Assembly (NCBI GenBank): GCA_016844545.1
Contig: JAENJC010000077.1
Location: forward strand, 1-6,123
Length of the DNA: 6,123 nucleotides
Reading direction: 5' to 3'
Origin: Deltaproteobacteria bacterium
Lineage (GTDB): Bacteria; Desulfobacterota; JAENJC01
The number at the start of each line of letters is the position of its first letter. Position 1 is the first letter of the stretch. Shown here piece after piece: positions 1-4,999 of this stretch. A program made the translations under genes and the position numbers. The notes under the pieces are model-generated. The model worked only from the letters and a program-made list of their open reading frames with translations. It was not told the DNA's origin and did not search any database.

Positions 1-1
1 A

Positions 2-556
2 TTCCTCGAACTGCTGGGCGCCGTCCCTACCGTTGTATTCGGATATTTTGCCCTTATCTTCGTAACCCCTATCCTGCAAAAGCTCATCCCTGGCTTGCCC
101 GGATTTAATATGTTGAGCGCAGGACTGGTTATGGGTATAATGATCGTGCCTTATATCGCATCAGTCAGCGAGGATGCCATGCATGCAGTTCCTAAACACA
201 TCCTTGAAGGTTCTTATGCCATGGGAGCAACGAGGTTCCAGACCGCTGTCAGGGTGATTATACCAAGCGCTTTTTCAGGCATTGCCGCCGCCTACATACT
301 CGGCATATCCCGCGCCATCGGAGAAACAATGATCGTGGCCATAGCCGCCGGTCAGCAGCCGAACCTGACATTGAACCCCATGGAACCGGCAGCAACCATA
401 AGCGCATATATCGTCCAGGTCAGCCTGGGAGACCTGCCCCATGGAAGCATAGGTTATCAGACCATATTCGTCGCAGGCCTGTCACTGATGCTGATCACCC
501 TGATCTTTAATATTCTCGGCTACTTCCTGGCGAAACGATTCAGGGAGGTTTATTGA
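2..556 (+). CDS. pstC: Phosphate ABC transporter permease PstC (C-terminal part, 5' end outside window)
   Basis: This is one of the two inner-membrane channel subunits of the PstSCAB high-affinity phosphate importer. The reading frame is open from base 2, and 184 residues are visible, roughly the last 60% of a usual PstC. The fragment opens with the family segment LELLGAVPTVVFGYFAL (residues 2-18). The cytoplasmic coupling loop that docks on the ATPase (EAA-type) spans residues 69-88, beginning EGSYAMGATRF and ending VIIP. The RAIGET motif shared by PstC and PstA is at 104-109. Hydrophobic stretches near 11-26, 38-55, 89-101 and 155-176 are probable membrane helices. A TTG at 95 is only an internal codon, because homology runs on upstream of it. 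The TGA stop overlaps the pstA ATG by one base, so translation is probably coupled. PstC is preferred over PstA because a clear PstA follows directly. Confidence 0.95.
   Translation, partial: FLELLGAVPTVVFGYFALIFVTPILQKLIPGLPGFNMLSAGLVMGIMIVPYIASVSEDAMHAVPKHILEGSYAMGATRFQTAVRVIIPSAFSGIAAAYILGISRAIGETMIVAIAAGQQPNLTLNPMEPAATISAYIVQVSLGDLPHGSIGYQTIFVAGLSLMLITLIFNILGYFLAKRFREVY
543..548 (+). promoter_or_regulatory. Ribosome-binding site of pstA
   Basis: GGGAGG lies inside the last codons of pstC. It is 7 bases before the ATG at 556 but only 4 before an in-frame TTG at 553. The spacing favours the ATG as the true pstA start. Confidence 0.75.
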
Positions 557-1479
557 TGCCTGAGCAGTCTATTGAACATATCCGCAGCATGATTGCCCGC
601 CATAAACTTTGGGACCACATATTCGCCATAGTAGGCATCCTCTCCCTCATGGTGGGGATTCTGACTTTACTGGCATTATTTACCGAGCTGGCAATTGAAG
701 GCGCGCCGCGTATAGGCTGGAAGTTATTTACTTCCTTCCCTTCCCGTCACCCGGAGGAAGCGGGGATACTTTCCGCATGGGTAGGCACCACCCTGATCAT
801 GCTGGTTACAGCCGCTTCCGCCGTTCCCCTCGGCGTCGCATCAGCCGTCTATCTTGAGGAATATGCCCGGAAAAACTGGCTTACCGCCATAATCGAGATA
901 AATGTGACAAACCTCGCAGGCGTGCCGTCCATTGTTTACGGCCTGCTGGCGTTGGGGTTATTTGTCTATAAACTTGACTTCGGGCAGAGCATCCTTTCTG
1001 CCGGCCTTACACTTGCCCTCCTGATATTGCCGATTGTCATAGTGTCTGCAAGAGAGGCCATCCGCGCTGTTCCCGGGAGCATAAGGGAGGCGGCCTACGC
1101 CTTAGGCGCTACCAAATGGCAGACGGTAAGGGACCATGTCCTGCCGTATTCCCTTGGCGGGATACTTACGGGAACTATAATGGGACTGTCAAGGGCAATA
1201 GGAGAGACCGCCCCTATCATCACCATCGGCGCTCTGACATTCATAGCATTCTTGCCACAGTCTCCTTTCAGCGCCGATTTCCCCTTCGTGTCCTTTAAGT
1301 GGCTGATGGACCCTTTTACTGTGATGCCTATACAGATGTTTAACTGGACATCCCGTCCGGAGGCGGCGTTTCAACATAATGCAGCTGCTGCCGGAGTAAT
1401 CCTCCTGGTCATGACGCTCATAATGAATGGAATAGCTATTTACATAAGATACAGATTCAGAAAGAGGATAAAATGGTAG
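556..1479 (+). CDS. pstA: Phosphate ABC transporter permease PstA
   Basis: This is the second channel subunit of the phosphate importer, pairing with PstC in the inner membrane and contacting PstB. It is 307 residues from the ATG at 556, a usual length for the family. The first ~20 residues are polar and probably cytoplasmic. Likely membrane helices lie near 22-43, 75-97, 119-137, 146-165, 199-212 and 279-297. The periplasmic-side segment EGAPRIGWKLFTSFPSR (48-64) is typical of PstA. The EAA coupling loop is at 177-197 (starts REAAYALGATKW, ends HVLP), and the hallmark SRAIGETAPIITIGA is at 212-226. The ATG was chosen over a TTG one codon upstream because of ribosome-site spacing. It overlaps pstC by 1 base and pstB by 7, as expected for a single coupled transporter operon. 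Nothing is missing or unusual. Confidence 0.96.
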   Translation: MPEQSIEHIRSMIARHKLWDHIFAIVGILSLMVGILTLLALFTELAIEGAPRIGWKLFTSFPSRHPEEAGILSAWVGTTLIMLVTAASAVPLGVASAVYLEEYARKNWLTAIIEINVTNLAGVPSIVYGLLALGLFVYKLDFGQSILSAGLTLALLILPIVIVSAREAIRAVPGSIREAAYALGATKWQTVRDHVLPYSLGGILTGTIMGLSRAIGETAPIITIGALTFIAFLPQSPFSADFPFVSFKWLMDPFTVMPIQMFNWTSRPEAAFQHNAAAAGVILLVMTLIMNGIAIYIRYRFRKRIKW

Positions 1480-2243
1480 ATGAAAAAATCAAGGCAGAAG
1501 TCAGGAACCTGAATTTTTATTACGGTTCGGTGAAGGCATTAAAAGATATAAATCTCAATATTGCCGAAAAAAAGGTTACCGCACTAATTGGCCCGTCCGG
1601 TTGCGGAAAGACTACTTATCTCAGGTGTTTCAACAGGATGCATGACCTTTACCCTAACAACCGGTATGAAGGGGAGATAATCCTGCACCCGGACGGTCTC
1701 AATATCACCGGCCCCGATATCGACCCCATAGAGGTAAGGATGAGGATCAGTATGGTATTCCAGAGGCCCAACCCTTTCCCCAAATCTATTTACGAAAACG
1801 TAGCCTATGGACCGAGGGTAAGGGGGATACGGAAGAGGAGTGAACTGGATGAAAGAGTTGAAAAGTCACTCAGGGGCGCCGCCCTATGGGAGGAGGCAAA
1901 GGACAGGCTCCATGACCTGGCCTTTAACCTGTCCGGTGGCCAGCAGCAGAGACTCTGCATAGCAAGGGCCCTTGCAACCGACCCTGAGATGCTATTATTT
2001 GATGAACCTACATCAGCCCTTGACCCGATAGCTACGGCAAAGATAGAAGAGCTGATCCTTGAGCTGAAGAAGGAAGTAACCATATTAATTGTGACTCATA
2101 ATATGCAACAGGCTGCGAGGGTTTCAGACTACACGGCATTTATGTATATAGGAGAGCTAATCGAATTCGATAAAACGGAAAAGGTCTTCACAGTCCCGTC
2201 TCACAAGCTTACAGAGGATTACATAACAGGAAGGTTTGGATAA
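1473..2243 (+). CDS. pstB: Phosphate import ATP-binding protein PstB
   Basis: This is the cytoplasmic ABC ATPase that drives phosphate import through PstC/PstA. It is 256 residues, the normal size. All nucleotide-site motifs are intact: Walker A GPSGCGKT (40-47), Q-loop Q97 in MVFQRPNPFP, signature LSGGQQQR (153-160), Walker B LLFDEP (174-179), D-loop SALD (181-184) and switch histidine H209 in VTHNMQQ. FNRMHDL after Walker A, FQRPNPFPKSIYENVAYG, and SGGQQQRLCIARALA are characteristic of PstB rather than other ABC ATPases. The start lies inside the end of pstA (7-base overlap), with AGAGG at 1463-1467 five bases upstream as ribosome site. After the stop there are five bases and then a heptamer array, so phoU is not directly coupled to it. 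Confidence 0.98.
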   Translation: MVDEKIKAEVRNLNFYYGSVKALKDINLNIAEKKVTALIGPSGCGKTTYLRCFNRMHDLYPNNRYEGEIILHPDGLNITGPDIDPIEVRMRISMVFQRPNPFPKSIYENVAYGPRVRGIRKRSELDERVEKSLRGAALWEEAKDRLHDLAFNLSGGQQQRLCIARALATDPEMLLFDEPTSALDPIATAKIEELILELKKEVTILIVTHNMQQAARVSDYTAFMYIGELIEFDKTEKVFTVPSHKLTEDYITGRFG

Positions 2244-2248
2244 AAATC

Positions 2249-2311
2249 AGGGGTCAGGGGTCAGTGTTCAGGGGTCAGTAAACCGGCCACCGACCACCGG
2301 CCACTGGCCAC
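2249..2311 (+). repeat. Inverted array of nine 7-base units in the pstB-phoU gap
   Basis: These 63 bases divide exactly into nine heptamers. The left half is AGGGGTC, AGGGGTC, AGTGTTC, AGGGGTC, AGTAAAC; the right half is CGGCCAC, CGACCAC, CGGCCAC, TGGCCAC. The right units read on the other strand resemble GTGGCCA, a near match to GGGGTCA of the left half, so the RNA could fold into an imperfect hairpin with some G-U pairs. It fills the gap between five bases after the pstB stop and six bases before the phoU ribosome site. No open frame or promoter is evident. Comparable short tandem heptamers are known from cyanobacteria, but I cannot assign this one to a named family. Confidence 0.8.
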
Positions 2312-2317
2312 ATCTCT

Positions 2318-2324
2318 GGAGGAG
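2318..2324 (+). promoter_or_regulatory. Ribosome-binding site of phoU
   Basis: GGAGGAG lies immediately downstream of the heptamer array, with GGAGG ending four bases before the ATG at 2327. Unlike phoB, phoU keeps its ribosome site next to the start codon, so the array here lies outside the initiation region. Confidence 0.7.
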
Positions 2325-2326
2325 AT

Positions 2327-3007
2327 ATGTCAGATACACACACAATAAAGCAATTCGAAGAAGAGCTGAGGTTGATCAAGGAGAAGGTCCTTCGCCTGGG
2401 CGGCCTTGTCGAGGAGGGGATTGCTAATTCCATAAAGGCCCTGGTGGAAAGGGATACGCAACTGGCCGAAAGAACCATTGAAAATGACCATGTTGTGAAC
2501 GGTCTGGAGGTTGAGATTGACGAGCTCTGCCTCAAGGTATTGGCGCTGCGTCAACCTGCTGCTTCAGACCTGAGGCTCATCACAACAGCTGTAAAGATCA
2601 TCACCGACCTTGAAAGGATCGGGGATATGGCTGTAAACGTCTGTGAAAGGGTCCTTGAGCTTAACGAGGAGGCGCCTCTGAAGCCTTACATAGACATACC
2701 AAGAATGGCCGAGGCTGCCCAGAGGATGCTAAAAGAGAGCCTTGACGCCTTTGTAAACGGAGACACAGACCTGGCCACAAAGGTACTTGTGGAGGATGAC
2801 TTTGTTGACGATCTTAATAGGCAGATATTCAGAGAGCTCCTGACCTTCATGATGGAAGACCCCAACACCATATCAAGGGCAATGAAGATCCTTTTCATTT
2901 CCAAGTACATTGAACGCATTGCAGACCACGCCACAAACATTGCTGAGATGGTGGTCTTCATGGTCAAGGGAAAGGTGATAAGGCATATAAAGCAGCAGCA
3001 GGAATAA
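2327..3007 (+). CDS. phoU: Phosphate signalling adaptor PhoU
   Basis: PhoU is a peripheral all-helical protein that links the Pst transporter to the PhoR kinase, damping phosphate-starvation signalling when phosphate is plentiful. It is 226 residues, close to the usual length. It consists of two tandem three-helix bundles, roughly residues 10-112 and 122-216. Each carries the repeated metal-binding type motif: DLERIGDMAVN at 94-104 and YIERIADHATNIAE at 194-207. EELRLIKEKVLRLGGLVEEG (12-31) matches the typical first helix. The ATG at 2327 has a purine-rich ribosome site and puts the first helix at the usual distance from the N-terminus. Its place between pstB and phoBR is the common arrangement. 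Both flanking gaps contain repeat arrays, so its expression may be partly set apart from its neighbours. Confidence 0.97.
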   Translation: MSDTHTIKQFEEELRLIKEKVLRLGGLVEEGIANSIKALVERDTQLAERTIENDHVVNGLEVEIDELCLKVLALRQPAASDLRLITTAVKIITDLERIGDMAVNVCERVLELNEEAPLKPYIDIPRMAEAAQRMLKESLDAFVNGDTDLATKVLVEDDFVDDLNRQIFRELLTFMMEDPNTISRAMKILFISKYIERIADHATNIAEMVVFMVKGKVIRHIKQQQE

Positions 3008-3008
3008 G

Positions 3009-3015
3009 AAAGGAG
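3009..3015 (+). promoter_or_regulatory. Displaced ribosome-binding site, probably for phoB
   Basis: AAAGGAG occurs just after the phoU stop. No start codon with a recognisable product follows closely; the phoB ATG is 73 bases beyond it. No purine-rich site exists in the 25 bases before that ATG, which are CCTTTAATCC-like. Leaving out the octamer array between them would place AGGAG 9-10 bases from the phoB ATG, a normal distance. Assignment to phoB is inference. Confidence 0.5.
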
Positions 3016-3018
3016 TGA

Positions 3019-3082
3019 GGATTATAGGATTAGAGGATTAGAGGGTTAAGCTTACCCCTTAATCCTTTACCCCTTTAATCCT
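3019..3082 (+). repeat. Inverted array of 8-base units between phoB ribosome site and start codon
   Basis: The left arm is four exact octamers: GGATTATA, GGATTAGA, GGATTAGA, GGGTTAAG (3019-3050). The right arm has four units in opposite orientation: CTTACCCC, TTAATCC, TTTACCCC, TTTAATCC (3051-3081). The arms meet at the palindrome TAAGCTTA (3047-3054). Each left unit can pair with its partner over about 6-8 positions, counting G-U pairs, so the transcript should form one long hairpin of roughly 30 pairs. The unit sequence differs from the heptamer array upstream of phoU, but the two-armed design is the same. A transcription terminator is unlikely, since phoB lies directly downstream and depends on read-through or on an unseen promoter. 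Confidence 0.85.
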
Positions 3083-3088
3083 TAATTT

Positions 3089-3772
3089 ATGTCACATATC
3101 CTTATAATAGATGACGAACAGGACATCCTGGACCTTCTCTCTTACAACCTTAAAAAGGAAGGGTTTTCCATTCTTACCGCCAAAGATGGAATAAGCGGGA
3201 AGGACGCTGTCAGGACTTCAAATCCAGACCTTATAATCCTCGACCTCATGCTTCCAGGGATTGATGGACTGGAGCTATGCAGGATGTTGAAGAAAGACCC
3301 CAAAACGGTGTTGATACCGATAATCATGCTTACTGCCAGGGGGCAGGAGACAGATAAGATAACCGGGCTGGAAACCGGCGCAGATGACTATGTGACAAAA
3401 CCGTTCAGCGTCAGGGAGATTACCGCAAGGGTCAGGGCGTTGCTCAGGAGAACCAGGAAGGAGAGCACTGGAAATGAGGTCTATGACTTCGGAGGCCTCC
3501 ATGCAGACCTCTCAACCCACGAGGTCAAACTGAACGGAAGGGTTATAACGCTGAGCCCCCTCGAATTCAGGCTTTTAAAGTTCTTCATCACCCATCAGGA
3601 AAGGGTGTACAACAGGGACCAGCTTCTTGATCTTGTATGGGGAGATGAGGCGTTTGTAGAGCCGAGGACCGTTGATGTCCATATAAGAAGGCTCAGGGAA
3701 AAGATAGAGCCTGAGGGAGCAAGGTTGATAAAGACCATAAGGGGAACCGGATACCGGTTTAGTGTAGAATGA
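3089..3772 (+). CDS. phoB: Phosphate regulon response regulator PhoB (OmpR/PhoB family)
   Basis: This is a cytoplasmic transcription factor phosphorylated by PhoR that activates phosphate-starvation genes. It is 227 residues with the standard layout. The receiver domain is about residues 3-118, with acidic pocket D8/D9, phosphoacceptor D52 in LDLMLPG, T82 in MLTAR, Y101 and K104 in VTKPF. The winged-helix DNA-binding domain is about 130-225, with recognition-helix segment TVDVHIRRLREKI (194-206) and ending RGTGYRF. OmpR-family regulators look alike, but the pst-phoU context and adjacent kinase support PhoB. The ATG is at the correct family position, directly before the first receiver strand, yet it has no ribosome site next to it; the nearest good one lies across the octamer hairpin. 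It overlaps phoR by 4 bases (ATGA). No Pho box was recognised in the window. Confidence 0.94.
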   Translation: MSHILIIDDEQDILDLLSYNLKKEGFSILTAKDGISGKDAVRTSNPDLIILDLMLPGIDGLELCRMLKKDPKTVLIPIIMLTARGQETDKITGLETGADDYVTKPFSVREITARVRALLRRTRKESTGNEVYDFGGLHADLSTHEVKLNGRVITLSPLEFRLLKFFITHQERVYNRDQLLDLVWGDEAFVEPRTVDVHIRRLREKIEPEGARLIKTIRGTGYRFSVE

Positions 3773-4929
3773 AAAATATATTATCAGACCTGTTCTTATC
3801 CACCACAAAGGAACCCGATTCCGAGCTTTCCAGGCTATCATCTGAACTAAGGGTCACTCTGGAAAAGCTTAAAGACGAAAAAGAGCAGAGAGAGGCCATC
3901 CTTGCCAGCATGGAAGAGGGGGTTATAGTCACGGACCCGAAAGGGAACGTAACAATGGCCAACAGGAAGGCTGAAGAGCTGTTTGGCAAAGAACTCCTTG
4001 AGAAAAGAGTTGTTGAGATATCAAGAAACCCTGAGCTTCACAGGATCATTGAGGAAGGGAGTAAAAAGGGAGAGACGGTAACCGGAGAAATAACTATTGC
4101 TGTTCATCATCCTATAAGCCTCTCAGTGACTATGACCCCTCTTATTCGTAATACTGAAAAACTCGGTTCGGTCATAGTTTTCCATGAGATAACTCTGCTC
4201 AAAAAACTTGAGACTATGAGGATAGACTTTGTGGCCAATGTATCCCACGAGCTTAAGACCCCGCTGACCGCCATTAAAGGGTTTGCTGAGACATTAAAGG
4301 AAGGGGCCATTAACGACAAGGAAAATGCAGCAAGGTTTGTTGATATAATAAAGGAGAATGCCGACAGGCTCTCAAGGCTTGTGGAAGACCTCCTGACCCT
4401 GTCCAACATCGAACTGGGAAAGGTAAGCTTTGAGATAAGACCTGTGGAGGTCGAAGAAGTGGCAAGGACTGTTATTTCAACCCTTGAACCAAAGGCAAAG
4501 GCCAAGGGGCTAAGCCTTGAGCTGGATATTGAAAAAGGGGTCCGTGCCCTTTCTGATAAGGACAGGCTGGCTCAGATACTTTTAAATCTCGTAGACAACG
4601 GTATAAAGTTCACAGAAAAGGGGAGCGTGAAGATACAGGCACAAACAACTCCCCCCCTCCCCTTCGTTGGTAAAGAGGGGGTGCAGGGGGCGTTTGTACA
4701 AATCTCTGTCACTGACACCGGAACCGGAATACCGCCAAAGGATATCCCAAGGCTCGGTGAGCGCTTCTACAGGGTTGACCCTGCCCGCTCAAGAGAACTG
4801 GGCGGAACCGGCCTGGGACTGGCAATTGTAAAACATCTTGTTGTTTCAATGAACGGGAAACTGAGCATAGAAAGCGAATACGGGAAAGGGACCAGGATAA
4901 GCTTCACCATGCCTGCGGCAGGAAACTAA
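3769..4929 (+). CDS. phoR: Phosphate regulon sensor kinase PhoR, cytoplasmic form with an inserted repeat
   Basis: PhoR is the histidine kinase that phosphorylates PhoB when phosphate is scarce. It is 386 residues. The N-terminus is a charged helical or coiled-coil segment (16-47), followed by a PAS domain (about 42-140), the HisKA dimerisation domain with H160 in VSHELKTPL, and the HATPase domain. The latter has N-box NLVDNGIKF (273-281, N277), G1 DTGTGI (316-321), F-box ERFYRV (331-336) and G2 GGTGLGLAI (345-353), so the catalytic set is complete. Two things are odd. First, there is no transmembrane helix, periplasmic domain or HAMP domain, and an in-frame TAG at 3760-3762 prevents a longer start. 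Second, residues about 293-309 are extra, encoded by a palindromic repeat. The start overlaps the phoB stop (ATGA) without a strong ribosome site, which suggests coupled translation. The kinase class is certain; PhoR is assigned by context. Confidence 0.92.
   Translation: MKNILSDLFLSTTKEPDSELSRLSSELRVTLEKLKDEKEQREAILASMEEGVIVTDPKGNVTMANRKAEELFGKELLEKRVVEISRNPELHRIIEEGSKKGETVTGEITIAVHHPISLSVTMTPLIRNTEKLGSVIVFHEITLLKKLETMRIDFVANVSHELKTPLTAIKGFAETLKEGAINDKENAARFVDIIKENADRLSRLVEDLLTLSNIELGKVSFEIRPVEVEEVARTVISTLEPKAKAKGLSLELDIEKGVRALSDKDRLAQILLNLVDNGIKFTEKGSVKIQAQTTPPLPFVGKEGVQGAFVQISVTDTGTGIPPKDIPRLGERFYRVDPARSRELGGTGLGLAIVKHLVVSMNGKLSIESEYGKGTRISFTMPAAGN
4647..4694 (+). repeat. Palindromic repeat element inserted in frame within phoR (copy A)
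   Basis: This 48-base stretch matches the element after phoR in three blocks kept in order and orientation: AACTCCCCCC, then AAAGAGGGGGTG followed by C, then GGGGGCGTT. C-rich and G-rich arms make it an imperfect inverted repeat, and the outer ACAAAC (4641-4646) / GTTTGT (4692-4697) extends the pairing. A 5-base direct repeat ACAAA (4641-4645 and 4698-4702) borders it and might be a target duplication, though so short a match is weak evidence. In the phoR frame it has no stop and encodes TPPLPFVGKEGVQGA between two strands of the ATPase domain. Confidence 0.8.
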
Positions 4930-4934
4930 GGATG

Positions 4935-4989
4935 AACTCCCCCCAACCCCCTCTTTAATTAAAGAGGGGGTGCCAAAGGCGGGGGCGTT
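4935..4989 (+). repeat. Palindromic repeat element between convergent phoR and aspS (copy B)
   Basis: The core 4947-4970 is a perfect 24-base palindrome, with arms CCCCCTCTTT and AAAGAGGGGG around AATT. It sits inside an outer pair AACTCCCCC / GGGGGCGTT (AACTCCCCC against AACGCCCCC on the other strand). It lies 5 bases after the phoR stop and 10 before the aspS stop, filling most of the 70-base gap. As an RNA hairpin between two converging genes it could end transcription in both directions. However, no clear T-run follows the core on either strand, so calling it an intrinsic terminator would be weakly supported. It shares blocks with the copy inside phoR. Confidence 0.85.
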
Positions 4990-4999
4990 ATACGTTTTA

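Noticed and set aside
95..556. TTG at 95 as the start of a short membrane protein
   Set aside because: The frame is open to base 2 and the upstream residues are typical PstC sequence, so this is the inside of a truncated pstC.
553..558. TTG at 553 as pstA start
   Set aside because: The ribosome site GGGAGG is only 4 bases from it but 7 from the ATG at 556, which also gives the usual 1-base stop/start overlap.
2249..2311. CRISPR or direct-repeat origin
   Set aside because: Units are 7 bases with no spacers, and the array reverses orientation midway; nothing resembles a CRISPR repeat or replication-protein iterons.
4640..4700. Frameshift or assembly error in phoR at the C-run
   Set aside because: Both the N-box before and the G1, F and G2 motifs after are in the same frame, so the extra segment is an in-frame addition, not a shift.
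4947..4989. Canonical intrinsic terminator
   Set aside because: The stem is strong, but neither strand shows a run of T directly after the core hairpin. It is therefore reported as a repeat with possible terminator function only.
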